Origin: Streptomyces guryensis
GTDB taxonomy: Bacteria; Actinomycetota; Actinomycetes; Streptomycetales; Streptomycetaceae
Assembly: GCF_021261325.1 (NCBI RefSeq)
Contig: NZ_JAJSBI010000009.1
Location: forward strand, 281,389-345,388
DNA length: 64,000 nt
Reading direction: 5' to 3'
A program made the translations under genes and the position numbers. The notes beneath the pieces were generated by a model, which was given only the letters and a program-made list of their open reading frames with translations, had not been told where the DNA came from and did not search any database. Below, one piece after another: positions 15,573-23,631 of this stretch (position 1 is its first letter; each line of letters opens with the position of its first letter).

Positions 15573-16852
15573 ACGGACACCTCGGCGGGGGACACGTCGT
15601 CGGCGGGACGGAGCACGAACGAGGCCACGACGGCGCTGACGGCCAGCGCGGCGGCGGTGACGGCGAGCGCGGTGCGCCCGCCCCAAAGGCTCCAGGCCGC
15701 GCCGAACGCGAGCGAACAGGCGAACCGGGCCAGCGCCTGGCCGGTGCCCACGAGTGCCTGCCCGGCGCCCTGGTGCTGAGCCGGCACGGCTCCGGCGGTG
15801 GCTGCCGCGAGGACTCCGTCGGTGGCCGCGTAGAAGGTGCCGTGCAGCGCGAGGACGGCGACCACGGCGGGAACGCCGTGCCAGGGGGAGAGCACCAGTC
15901 CGTAGCCGACCAACAGGACGCCGTGGCCGGCCAGGAAGAGCCGGCGGCGGTCGACACGGTCGGCGAGCGCACCGAGCGGGACGGCCAGCAGCAGGAAGAC
16001 GGCGGCGGTGCCCAGGGGCAGCAGGGGGAACAGGTCGGCGGAGAGGTCCCCGTCGCGCTGGAGCAGCAGATAGAGGAAGGAGTCGCTGACCGTGGTGAGG
16101 CCGAGCAGGGCCGCGCACACGGTGAGCCGGCGCAGCTCCGGGCGGCGCAGCAGACCCAGCGAGTCACGCAGGGCGGGCCGGGCGGGCTCGGGCAGCCGCG
16201 CGGCACCGGCGGGCGTGATGCGGCGGGGTACGAAGAGCACCAGCACCAGGACCCCGAGTACCGCGACGCAGCCGCTGACCGTGAAGACCGCGTCGTAGCC
16301 GTCGACGGTGGCCCGCAGCACGGCGAACGCGACGAGCGGGCCGAGCAGGGCGCCGGTGGTGTCCATGGCACGGTGCACGCCGAACGCCCGTCCCCGGTGC
16401 TCCGGTTCGGTGGCCAGCGAGATCATCGCGTCGCGTGGGGCGGTGCGCAGCCCCTTGCCGGTGCGGTCGACCGCGAGCACGGCACTGAGTACGGGGAGCG
16501 TGTGGGCGAGCAGCAGCAGCGGCTTGCACAGCGCCGACAGGCCGTAGCCGAGGCCCGCCACGACCTTGTGCCGACGGCCGCCGCGGTCGGCGAGGTGGCC
16601 GCCGGCCAGCCGGACCAGGGCGCCCACGCCGTTGTTGATGCCGTCGAGGAGACCGAAGCCGAGCGGGGACAGGCCGAGGCCGGCGACCACGTAGAGCGGC
16701 AGCACGGCGGTGACCATCTCCGAGGAGACGTCGGTGATCAGGCTGACCGCACCCAGGGCCAGCACGGTGCCGGGCACAGCGGCCTGCCGCCGCCCCGGAC
16801 GGGTGTCCGGGGCGGCGGCGGCCTTGGTGCTGCGGGAGTCCGCGAGATACAC
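15569..16852 (-). CDS. MFS transporter, 12-helix type
   Basis: A 427-aa membrane protein with about 12 hydrophobic segments. Conserved MFS loops are visible: GGHLADRGGRRHKV between helices 2 and 3, VDRTGKGLRTAPRDAMISL in the middle of the N-terminal half, GALADRVDRRRLFLAGHG in the second half. The RTGKGLRTAPRDA segment is typical of a subgroup often annotated as multidrug or sugar-phosphate-like transporters; substrate unknown. GTG at 16852 is chosen because the preceding gene ends at 16858, a 5-bp gap typical of an operon. The ORF continues upstream inside the phosphoesterase gene, but that part is a shadow. Middle gene of phosphoesterase-MFS-TolB. Confidence 0.88.
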   Translation of the reverse strand: MYLADSRSTKAAAAPDTRPGRRQAAVPGTVLALGAVSLITDVSSEMVTAVLPLYVVAGLGLSPLGFGLLDGINNGVGALVRLAGGHLADRGGRRHKVVAGLGYGLSALCKPLLLLAHTLPVLSAVLAVDRTGKGLRTAPRDAMISLATEPEHRGRAFGVHRAMDTTGALLGPLVAFAVLRATVDGYDAVFTVSGCVAVLGVLVLVLFVPRRITPAGAARLPEPARPALRDSLGLLRRPELRRLTVCAALLGLTTVSDSFLYLLLQRDGDLSADLFPLLPLGTAAVFLLLAVPLGALADRVDRRRLFLAGHGVLLVGYGLVLSPWHGVPAVVAVLALHGTFYAATDGVLAAATAGAVPAQHQGAGQALVGTGQALARFACSLAFGAAWSLWGGRTALAVTAAALAVSAVVASFVLRPADDVSPAEVSV

Positions 16853-16857
16853 CGGCG

Positions 16858-17748
16858 TCAGTTCCAGATGCCGGTGATGTCGGACGCCGAGGCGGCATTG
16901 CCCGCGTGGGCGCTCAGACCGGCCAGGTCCTCCACCGTGCGCAGGACGTTGTAGTGGTTGTAGGTGGTCGAGTCGGAGCTGCCGGGGGCGACGTGCTGCC
17001 CGTAGAAGAGGGTCGGGATGCGGTTGCCGGAGAGCTTGTTGTCCTCGTCGAAGGTGACAGCGAGGATGCTGTTGTGCGTCTGGGCCCAAGTGGCGTACGC
17101 GCCCAGGTTGTTCTTGATCCAGGTGTCGCCCGTGGAGACCGAGCAGTCGTGCATGTCGCTGCACAGGTTCGGGGTGACGAAGGAGACCTTCGGCAGGGTC
17201 GTGTAGTCGGTCGGGAACTGCGCGAAGGTCATCGCGGTGTTCGTCGGCACGTTGGAGAAGCCGAACCACGGGTTGTGCTTCTGCGCGTAGTTGCCGCTGC
17301 TGCACGTCGTCGATCCCTGGCTGGGCAGCGACTCGTTGTAGCTCTTCCAGGTCTCGCCCGCGGCGATCAGCTCGGAGGCCAGGTTCGGCGCGGAGATGGA
17401 CCCGACGCCGACACAGCTGTCGTCGGTGCGGCCCTGGTTGGAGCCGGAGAAGAGCATGTAGTAGTTCGGCTCACTGGGGTGGGTGAGGCCGTAGGACTGG
17501 GTGAGGTTGGCGCCACCGGCCTTGAGGGTGTTGTTGATGTACGGGGCGCTGGAGCTTCCGATCACCTGAGAGTAGGCGTGGTTCTCCATCACCACGACCA
17601 CCACGTGGTCGGGGGCGGGGAGAGCGGCGGCCTGAGCGGCTGAGGTCGTTGCGGCCCACACGCCGATCGACGTCGCGGTGAGGGCTACGGCCCCGGCGAG
17701 TGCGGTGAGGGGGCGTCTGGTGCGCTTGGAAGCCTTTACGGCGGTCAT
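16858..17748 (-). CDS. Secreted phosphoesterase (acid phosphatase/phospholipase C-like, PF04185 type)
   Basis: A 296-aa exported enzyme. Twin basic residues and a hydrophobic stretch (KRTRRPLTALAGAVALTATSI up to SAAQAAALPAPD) form a signal peptide. The mature protein opens with HVVVVVMENHAYSQVIG, whose Glu-Asn is the metal/catalytic start of this phosphoesterase family, and has GLTHPSEPNYYMLFSG, SFVTPNLCSDMHDCSV and AVTFDEDNKLSGNRIPTLFYG, the last two carrying the His and Asp metal ligands. Such proteins release phosphate from organic phosphates outside the cell. RBS GGAGGAC precedes the ATG by 5 nt. An 11-bp direct repeat upstream (17882-17903) may be a regulatory site. First gene of a three-gene operon. 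Confidence 0.9.
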   Translation of the reverse strand: MTAVKASKRTRRPLTALAGAVALTATSIGVWAATTSAAQAAALPAPDHVVVVVMENHAYSQVIGSSSAPYINNTLKAGGANLTQSYGLTHPSEPNYYMLFSGSNQGRTDDSCVGVGSISAPNLASELIAAGETWKSYNESLPSQGSTTCSSGNYAQKHNPWFGFSNVPTNTAMTFAQFPTDYTTLPKVSFVTPNLCSDMHDCSVSTGDTWIKNNLGAYATWAQTHNSILAVTFDEDNKLSGNRIPTLFYGQHVAPGSSDSTTYNHYNVLRTVEDLAGLSAHAGNAASASDITGIWN

Positions 17749-17881
17749 GACTGTCCTCCGGACAGAAGTGACGGGCACGTGCGGGGGAGGCGGCGCCGTA
17801 ACCATAGGGGCCCCAGGCTGGTACTGCGTGAAGCCCAGACGAACTCCGGACCGCCCAGCGGCAGAGATCACGCCACCCGTT

Positions 17882-17903
17882 GGTCATGTACAGGTCATAC
17901 ATA
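17882..17903. promoter_or_regulatory. Two 11-bp direct repeats beginning GGTCAT
   Basis: GGTCATGTACA and GGTCATACATA are adjacent with an exact 11-bp period, about 135 bp upstream of the phosphoesterase start. Streptomyces PHO boxes are built from 11-bp direct repeats, usually with a GTTCA core. The spacing fits but the core does not match well, so PhoP control is only a possibility. Confidence 0.35.
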
Positions 17904-17978
17904 GTGGGGGCTTTCGGCCGTGACACACAACCCACGTACCCCAATGTCCGCGGGCCGGACCGCCGCGGCGGTCATGAC

Positions 17979-18836
17979 CTACGGTTGTGCAGGCGTCACC
18001 GACCGGAGATGGCCGAGGAAGGTGAGAGTGGCCGGGTGCGTGGGAGTCCGCGGCCAGGCCATGCGGACCGTCACGGGCGGCACGTCCGCCAGCGGCAGAT
18101 AGCGGACCCCGGGGTGCGGATGGCTCTGCTCGGTGGCCTCCGCGGTGACGCCGACCGCCTCCCCCGTGGCGATCACGGTGAGCCATTCGTCGACGTTGGC
18201 CACCTCGAACGTGTGGGGCCGCCGCCCCTCGGGCCACAGCTCGGCGGTGGTCGCGGCGGTGGCGCAGAGCACCACCGACCGGTCGGCCAGATCCGCCAGC
18301 CGCACCGACGGGCGGGTGACCAGCGGGTCACCGTCGGGTACGGCGGCCATGCGCCGCTCCCGGTACAGCGGCCGGACCTCCAGCCCGGCGCCGGGGGCGG
18401 GCGAGGTGCGCAGCAGCGCCGCGTCGATCTCCCCGCGCCGCAGGGCCGCCTCCGGGTCGTCGCGCCGGTACACCTGTACCGGGGTCCCCGGATGGGCCTC
18501 GCGCCAGGTGCGCAGCAGCGGCACGGTCAGGTCACCGAGCGCCGCCCAGGCGAAACCGATCCGCAGCGGCCGCACCCCCGCCGCGGCCTCGGTCAGCGCG
18601 TCGTCCAGCTGACGGAGGATCAAGTGAGCGCGCTCGTACAACTGTTGACCGGCATCCGTGAGGGACAGGGTGCGGGTGGTGCGGTCCACCAGCCGCACGC
18701 CGACCCGGCTCTCCAACTGCTCCAGGGTGCGTGAGAGCGCGGGCTGGCTGACGTGGAGCACCGCAGCCGCACCGGTGATGGTGCCCTCGTCGCCGATCGC
18801 GGCGAGCGCCCGCAGATGCCGAAGCTCCACATTCAT
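17979..18836 (-). CDS. LysR-type transcriptional regulator
   Basis: A 285-aa LTTR. The HTH is at the N-terminus (MNVELRHLRALAAIG, then GTITGAAAVLHVSQPALSRT), followed by the usual LESRVGVRLVDRTTRTLSLTDAG linker and a periplasmic-binding-like sensor domain from about residue 85. The start was set at MNVELRHL because it matches the family; 288 nt of open frame upstream belong to the region of the divergent gene. It is divergent from a small SDR gene across 70 bp that hold an inverted repeat (18843-18858). LTTRs typically control the divergent neighbour, here the SDR, and themselves. Confidence 0.92.
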   Translation of the reverse strand: MNVELRHLRALAAIGDEGTITGAAAVLHVSQPALSRTLEQLESRVGVRLVDRTTRTLSLTDAGQQLYERAHLILRQLDDALTEAAAGVRPLRIGFAWAALGDLTVPLLRTWREAHPGTPVQVYRRDDPEAALRRGEIDAALLRTSPAPGAGLEVRPLYRERRMAAVPDGDPLVTRPSVRLADLADRSVVLCATAATTAELWPEGRRPHTFEVANVDEWLTVIATGEAVGVTAEATEQSHPHPGVRYLPLADVPPVTVRMAWPRTPTHPATLTFLGHLRSVTPAQP

Positions 18837-18842
18837 AACTCC

Positions 18843-18858
18843 GGAGCATAAGTGCTCC
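18843..18858. promoter_or_regulatory. Candidate LysR-type operator
   Basis: GGAGCA-TAAG-TGCTCC is a perfect 6-bp inverted repeat in the 70-bp divergent promoter region between the LysR and SDR genes. Its size and position fit an LTTR recognition site, although it is more GC-rich than the common T-N11-A form. Confidence 0.5.
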
Positions 18859-18906
18859 CCGGAAGGTATTTCCCTCCCGCCAGGCGCCGGGCCTAGCGTC
18901 ACCGGC

Positions 18907-19503
18907 ATGAAGATTCTGCTCATCGGCGCCACCGGCACACTCGGCGCGGCCCTCCACAGGACACTCGACACCCGCGGCCACGAGGTCCTCACCGTGGCAC
19001 GCGGCGGCGGCGACCTGCGCTTCGACATCACCGACCCCGCGCAGGTCAGCGAGGTGTACGACCGAGCCGGCCGGGTGGACGCCGTGGTCAGCGCCGCCGG
19101 ACACGTGCCGTACGGGCCGGTCACCGAGCTGACCCCCGAGGACTATCTGGCAGCCTTCCACGGCAAGGTGCTCAGCCAGATCGACCTGGTGCGCCAGGGC
19201 ATCCCGCGCATCGCCGAGCGAGGCTCGTTCACCCTCATCACCGGTGTGCTCGCCCGCGAGCCGATCCCCACCGGCAGCGCGGCCTCCATGGCGAACGGCG
19301 CGCTGGAGGCGTTCGTGCGCGCCGCCGCCATCGAGATCGCCCCGCAGCGCGTCAACGCGGTCAGCCCGACGGTCTTCACCGAGAGCCTCGGCGAGTACGG
19401 CGACTACTTCCCGGGCATGCCGCCCGTCGATCTCGCCGACGTCACCCAGGCGTACGTCCGGTCCGTCGAGGGGGCGCAGACCGGCCAGATCTACGCCCTG
19501 TAA
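18907..19503 (+). CDS. Short-chain dehydrogenase/reductase, short form
   Basis: A 198-aa NAD(P)-binding protein. The glycine motif GATGTLG follows the first strand (MKILLIGATGTLGAALHR), FDITDPAQV fits the adenine-binding acidic region, and VVSAAGHVPYGPVTEL corresponds to the NNAG strand. The Ser of SFTLITGVLAREP may be catalytic, but the classical YxxxK is replaced by GSAASMANGALEAF, as in a group of short atypical SDRs that are typically about 200 residues. Oxidoreductase activity is therefore likely but the catalytic tetrad is incomplete by classical rules. It is divergent from, and probably controlled by, the LysR gene. No good Shine-Dalgarno is present. Confidence 0.85.
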   Translation: MKILLIGATGTLGAALHRTLDTRGHEVLTVARGGGDLRFDITDPAQVSEVYDRAGRVDAVVSAAGHVPYGPVTELTPEDYLAAFHGKVLSQIDLVRQGIPRIAERGSFTLITGVLAREPIPTGSAASMANGALEAFVRAAAIEIAPQRVNAVSPTVFTESLGEYGDYFPGMPPVDLADVTQAYVRSVEGAQTGQIYAL

Positions 19504-19678
19504 GGGCCTGGGCTTCGCCCGGCCCACGCCTGCGCAAGTCGGGCTGAGCCCTCTGCAGAGGGGCCCGGGGCTGCGTCTGACGTGCCGCTCCGCCGCGTGA
19601 GCGCGACCGGCCCCCACCGGGCCCGCGGGCTCATGACCGTGCTTCCAGCGGAGCACCAGGGCAGGCGCCGCCTGCTCC

Positions 19679-20122
19679 TCATCGCCGTACGGACGTGTTC
19701 CTCGGCCACGGCGCGGCCCGCGGGGTGACGTCCCGCCGCTCGGCCTCCTCCAGGACGGTCACAGTGCCGGCCCGCGGCCTCGCCGAGATCGTCTCGGAGA
19801 CGGCGGCGGTGTCCGGGCGGAACGCGGAGCGGCGGGCGTCCCTCGCGAAGGCGGCGGCCACGACGCCCCGGCGCGCGCGACGAAATCCGGGACCACCGCG
19901 ATACCGCGCTCGGCGAGGATGCCCTGAGCCCTCGGCGTCGGTGGGCAGGTTCGTTCCCTCCATGACCGGCTTCGCCTTTGTCTCGCCGCTCCCGTGGGAA
20001 CACGACCGGCGGCGGGACCTGACGGTGGTGCGCTGCACCGGCCGAGTACCGCGCTCGGCGTCTGCGGCGACCTCGCCGCGGCCCTCTCGGAGCACCGGTG
20101 CCCAGGCGACCGTCGCCGTCAT
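19679..20122 (-). pseudogene. Frameshifted remnant of a Glu/Leu/Phe/Val-type amino-acid dehydrogenase
   Basis: Read across three minus-strand frames the sequence gives MEGTNLPTDAEG, then LAERGIAVVPDFVARAGA, then VSETISARPRAGTVTVLEEA plus ERRDVTPRAA, then AVAEEHVRTAM. This is the C-terminal domain order of glutamate/leucine-type dehydrogenases, broken by at least three single-base frameshifts (near 19920, 19861 and 19727). A possible native start (MTATVAWAPVL, 20122) overlaps the OCD stop as ATGA, so it was once coupled to that gene; most of the N-terminal half is missing. In the intact state it would oxidatively deaminate an amino acid. Confidence 0.7.
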
Positions 20123-21009
20123 GCCCGCGCCGCCTCGAAATGGGCCGCGGCGACCACCAGGTCCTGCCAGGCCATGCCCACGCTCTTGAACAACCGCGGC
20201 CGCCCCGGCGGGAGTTGGGCCCTGCCCCGCACAAGATCGGCGAGGCGTACCAGCGAGCCGGGATCGCAGGCCCCCGCCTGCAGGGCCAGCACGATGTCGC
20301 CCGCCTCCCGCAGTGCGGCGGAAACCGCCTCCACCACCACCGTGGAACGGGCGACAGCCGTCTCGTCGACCTCCCGGGCGTCCGGCTCGTGCGATCCGAC
20401 GGCGACCACGGTCGCGTGCGCGGGCAGCAGCGAACCGTCGAACAACGGCGTGCGCGCCGTGGTGCAGCAGGCCACCAGGTCCGCGCGCGCCACGTCGTCC
20501 GCACGGCCGACCCGCGCCCCCACCTCGTCGGCGAACGCGCGCGTGCGCTCCGCGTTCCGGCCGACGACCACGACCTCCCGGATCGGCCGGACGCACCGCA
20601 GGGCCTCGACATGCGACCGCGCCTGCGGTCCCGTTCCGAACACCACCAAACGGCTCGCCTCCGGTTCGGCGAGCGCGTCGGCGGCCACGGCCGACACCGC
20701 CGCGGTACGTACGCCGGTGAGCGCGATGCCGTCCAGCAGGGCCAGCGGAGTGAGGGTTTCCCCGTCCAGGAGCAGGTAGTTGCCCTGGATCCGCGGCAGT
20801 TCCCGCGCCGGGTTGTCTGGAGCCACGCTCACCACCTTCACTCCCGCGTAGGAGCCCCAGTGGGCGGGCATGAGCAGGAGCTGCCCCCGCGGCACCGGGA
20901 CGGCCGAGCGCGGCGGACCGGCCTCCGGGTCGAGCCCGCCGAGCAGGCTCGCACGCAGCGCGCCGATCGCCGCCTCCATGGGCGGCGCACCCTCCACAAC
21001 GGTGATCAC
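20119..21009 (-). CDS. Ornithine cyclodeaminase/mu-crystallin family protein, probable imino-acid (ketimine) reductase
   Basis: A 296-aa member of the OCD/mu-crystallin family. The Rossmann nucleotide site is VVFGTGPQARSHVEAL near residue 125, followed by EVVVVGRNAERTRAFADEVG. The catalytic N-terminal domain contains RSAVPVPRGQLLLMPA, YAGVKVVSVAP and QGNYLLLDGETLTPLALLDG, with Lys of GVKVV as the usual carboxylate-binding residue. Members either deaminate ornithine or reduce cyclic ketimines such as delta1-piperideine-2-carboxylate with NAD(P)H. The setting beside AmaA- and AmaB-like genes favours the second role, producing L-pipecolate. The start GTG has AAGGAGGG 9 nt upstream. A frameshifted dehydrogenase follows in the same operon. 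Confidence 0.8.
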   Translation of the reverse strand: MITVVEGAPPMEAAIGALRASLLGGLDPEAGPPRSAVPVPRGQLLLMPAHWGSYAGVKVVSVAPDNPARELPRIQGNYLLLDGETLTPLALLDGIALTGVRTAAVSAVAADALAEPEASRLVVFGTGPQARSHVEALRCVRPIREVVVVGRNAERTRAFADEVGARVGRADDVARADLVACCTTARTPLFDGSLLPAHATVVAVGSHEPDAREVDETAVARSTVVVEAVSAALREAGDIVLALQAGACDPGSLVRLADLVRGRAQLPPGRPRLFKSVGMAWQDLVVAAAHFEAARA

Positions 21010-21106
21010 AGCTGGAAACCCTCCTTGCTCACCGGTCGTTTCCGACCGGTTCCTCCACAGGACGTGGGCCGGACAAGCCCGCCCACATGGGCAGAGAAAC
21101 GCCACA

Positions 21107-21125
21107 GTTGATGCTTGAGGTCAAC
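21107..21125. promoter_or_regulatory. GTTGA-N9-TCAAC inverted repeat upstream of the OCD gene
   Basis: A short dyad, GTTGATGCTTGAGGTCAAC, lies about 98 bp upstream of the OCD start in the 245-bp gap after the LysR gene. Its T-rich half sites and 9-bp spacer resemble sites of LysR or Lrp type. The rest of this gap shows no clear gene. Confidence 0.3.
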
Positions 21126-21254
21126 GATTGCCCACGCTGCCGCAAGCCGCTCCCCGTGCACAGCGGATCCTTCGCGATCGCGGCCCGCGACTCCGGCCAC
21201 ACCGCCTCCGCTGTCTCCCGGCAGATCTCCGCTCCGGGGAACCACAGGGCGGTG

Positions 21255-22169
21255 CTACGGCTTCGCGCCGCGCCGGGCTCCGGCCACCGCCCGCAGCACG
21301 TCGACCAGTGCGGCCACCGTCGGGCGGTGCTCGGCGGCGGAGCGGAACACCACGACGATGTGCCGCTCGACGCTCTCGCGCAGCCGCACGACGTCGAAAC
21401 GGGAGGCGCGGAGTCTGAGCATCAGCTCCGTCACGGTGCTGATCCCGATGCCCGCCTCGACCAGGGCCAGGGTGGCCGCGGTGTCGGTCACCTCGTGCTG
21501 GACGTCGGGTTCGATGCCGGCCCGCCGGCAGGCGGTGCGCACGGCGCGGCCGTAGTAGCTGTCCGGGGAGGGCAGGATCCAGCCCAGGTTCCGGGTGTCG
21601 GCCAGAGCGACCTCCTCGCGGCCGTCCAGCCACCCGGTGGGCACCGCGAGGGAGAACCGCTCCCGGTCCAGTCGCATCACCCGCAACGCCGGATCACGCG
21701 GGATGGGCACATCGGGGTAGTCCAGGCCGAGAGCCAGGTCCACCGCGCCGGAGGCGACGGCGTCGTACACCTCGTCCACGTCCATGTCGCGGCTGTGCAC
21801 GGCGAGCCCGGCATGCGCCTCACGCACCCGTTGCAGGGCCGGCGGCAGGATCTCGGCGGCGGCCGTGGCGAACAGGCCCACCACCAGCACCCCGGAGACC
21901 TCGCCCCGGCTGCGTTCCAGTGCCTCCACCGCCTCGGCCTCCGTGGACAGGATCCGCTCGGCGTGCCGGGCCAGCGTCATCCCGGCGTCGGTCAGCTCCA
22001 CCCGCCGCCCCACCCGCTGCAGCAACTCCATGCCCGTGGCCTTCTCCAACGCGGCGATCTGCTGCGAGACCCCGCCGGGCGTGTATCCCAGTGCCCGGGC
22101 CACCGCGGTGATGGTTCCGCGCCTGGTCAGCTCCACCAAAGACCGCAGCTGGGAACTCGTCCAGTCCAT
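21255..22169 (-). CDS. LysR-type transcriptional regulator of the lysine/pipecolate-like cluster
   Basis: A 304-aa LTTR. The HTH lies in MDWTSSQLRSLVELTRRGTI and VARALGYTPGGVSQQIAALE; the linker reads LLQRVGRRVELTDAGMTLARH; and the effector domain runs from about residue 90 (SGVLVVGLFATAAAEILPPAL). The ATG start matches the family. It is divergent from the FAD oxidase gene and lies downstream-adjacent to the OCD gene, so it sits centrally in the cluster and probably controls it. A palindrome 24 bp upstream of its start (22193-22203) is a good candidate site. Confidence 0.92.
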   Translation of the reverse strand: MDWTSSQLRSLVELTRRGTITAVARALGYTPGGVSQQIAALEKATGMELLQRVGRRVELTDAGMTLARHAERILSTEAEAVEALERSRGEVSGVLVVGLFATAAAEILPPALQRVREAHAGLAVHSRDMDVDEVYDAVASGAVDLALGLDYPDVPIPRDPALRVMRLDRERFSLAVPTGWLDGREEVALADTRNLGWILPSPDSYYGRAVRTACRRAGIEPDVQHEVTDTAATLALVEAGIGISTVTELMLRLRASRFDVVRLRESVERHIVVVFRSAAEHRPTVAALVDVLRAVAGARRGAKP

Positions 22170-22192
22170 ATAGAGACACTAATAGATCGGGC

Positions 22193-22203
22193 ACAGTAAC
22201 TGT
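22193..22203. promoter_or_regulatory. ACAGT-A-ACTGT palindrome, candidate LysR site
   Basis: An exact 5-bp dyad around one base in the divergent region between the LysR gene and the FAD oxidase gene. The surrounding bases are the most AT-rich in the 210-bp intergenic stretch, fitting overlapping promoters. The remaining leader before the oxidase (about 170 nt) shows no ORF or riboswitch I can recognise. Confidence 0.4.
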
Positions 22204-22379
22204 TCATGGACGTCAAAGGTCGGGTTGCGTCACGATGGCGGGCAGACTGCCGATCAGGGCCTCGCCACCCACAGCGCCACCTGAGGCGCCACATCCCGTG
22301 CCACTCACTGACAGCCCGAGCCGCGCCACGCGAACCGGATCCCCTCGGCCCGGCGCCGGCCTCCGGAAGGGACGGCCCG

Positions 22380-23555
22380 TTGTCCTCCTCATCCACCTTC
22401 CGCTCCGTTCCGCCGACCGCACACGTCGTGATCATCGGCGGGGGCGTGATGGGCGCCAGTGCCGCGTTCCACCTCGCCGAGGCGGGGGTGACCGACATCG
22501 TCGTCGTCGAGCGCGGCGATCTGGCCTGCGGCAGCTCGGGCAAACCGATCGGCGGCGTCCGCGCCCAGTTCTCCGACCCGCTCAACATCGAGCTGGGCAG
22601 CCGGAGCCTGCGCGCCTACCAGGACTTCCCGCACCGCCCCGGCGCCGACATCCGCCTCGACACCGTCGGCTACCTCTTCCTGCTCACCACCGACCGGCAG
22701 GCCGCGGACTTCGAGGCCAGCGTCAGGACCCAGAACGCCCTCGACGTCCCCACCCGCATGATCACCCCGGACGAGGCCCGCCGCCTCTGTCCCTACGTCA
22801 GCACCGGCGGACTCGTGGCGGCCGCCTACTCACCCGGCGACGGCCATGCCCGCCCCGGCCTGGTCGTGAACGGATACGCCGACGCCGCCGTCCGCGCCGG
22901 CGCGACCTTCGCCACCCACACCACCGTGACCGGCATCGACACCGCGGGCGACCGCGTCACTGCCGTCCACACCGACCGCGGCCGCATCGGCTGCGACACC
23001 CTCATCTGTACGGCGGGTGCCTGGTCGGGCCTGATCGGCGACATGGTCGGCATCCACCTCCCGGTCCGGCCGGTACGCCGCCAACTCGCCTTCACCGAAC
23101 CGCTGTCGCCCCCGGCGCCCCGCATCCCCTTCACCATCGACTTCGCCTCGTCGGCCTACTTCCACAACAGCGACGACGGCCTGCTGTTCGGCCTCGCCGA
23201 CCCCCGCCAGCCCGACGGCTTCGACACCACCTGGACCCCGGAGTGGCTCGAACTCTTCCGGGACGCCGTACGGCAACGGGCCCCCGAACTCGCCGACATG
23301 AGGACCGTCGGCGGCTGGGCCGGCCTCTACGAGGTCACCCCCGACCACAACGCCCTCATCGGCCGCTCCGGCGAACTCGTCAACTTCCTCTACGCCACCG
23401 GGTTCTCGGGCCACGGCTTTCTGCAGGCCCCCGCCGTCGGCGAGATCCTGCGCGACCTCCACCTCGACCGTGCACCCTTCGCCGACATGTCCCCGCTCAG
23501 CGCCGACCGCTTCCGCTCCGGGGCCGAGATCCGCCCCGAAGCCCACGTGGTGTGA
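22380..23555 (+). CDS. FAD-dependent amino-acid oxidase (DAO family), possible L-pipecolate oxidase
   Basis: A 391-aa flavoprotein. The FAD site is HVVIIGGGVMGASAAFHLAE at residues 14-33, with VVVERGDLACGSSGKPIGG next, the usual second contact of the sarcosine oxidase/DAO group. The C-terminus has the conserved GGWAGLYEVTPDHNALIG and YATGFSGHGFLQAPAVGE. Such enzymes oxidise secondary amines or amino acids to imines using O2 or an acceptor. Neighbours resembling AmaB and HglS suggest L-pipecolate to delta1-piperideine-6-carboxylate (AmaA role), but sarcosine- or proline-type substrates are not excluded. I set the start at TTG because GGAAGGGAC lies just upstream and the family begins there; the frame stays open further 5'. 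Confidence 0.82.
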   Translation: MSSSSTFRSVPPTAHVVIIGGGVMGASAAFHLAEAGVTDIVVVERGDLACGSSGKPIGGVRAQFSDPLNIELGSRSLRAYQDFPHRPGADIRLDTVGYLFLLTTDRQAADFEASVRTQNALDVPTRMITPDEARRLCPYVSTGGLVAAAYSPGDGHARPGLVVNGYADAAVRAGATFATHTTVTGIDTAGDRVTAVHTDRGRIGCDTLICTAGAWSGLIGDMVGIHLPVRPVRRQLAFTEPLSPPAPRIPFTIDFASSAYFHNSDDGLLFGLADPRQPDGFDTTWTPEWLELFRDAVRQRAPELADMRTVGGWAGLYEVTPDHNALIGRSGELVNFLYATGFSGHGFLQAPAVGEILRDLHLDRAPFADMSPLSADRFRSGAEIRPEAHVV

Positions 23556-23612
23556 CCCCCCTGAAGTCCACGTGGCGTGAGCCCCCCGGGGGTTCCATGT
23601 GGCGTGAACCCC
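23544..23612. repeat. Three imperfect tandem repeats of about 25-27 bp spanning a stop codon
   Basis: The unit (C)CACGTGGYGTGANCCCC occurs at 23544, 23569 and 23596 (the last as CATGTGGCGTGAACCCC). The first copy contains the stop of the FAD oxidase gene; the other two follow it. The repeats look like a short duplication that occurred twice between the oxidase and the decayed HglS-like gene. They place in-frame-like stop signals every 25-27 bp. Confidence 0.7.
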
Positions 23613-23631
23613 TGTTGGAAAGGCCCTTTCG

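Noticed and set aside
18532..19656. 374-aa minus-strand frame across the LysR/SDR pair
   Set aside because: Runs antisense through the SDR and out of frame through the LysR gene; composition shows no protein family.
22170..22379. Possible lysine or other riboswitch in the 210-bp leader of the FAD oxidase gene
   Set aside because: No conserved riboswitch core or expression-platform hairpin could be recognised by eye; only a short LysR-type palindrome is evident.
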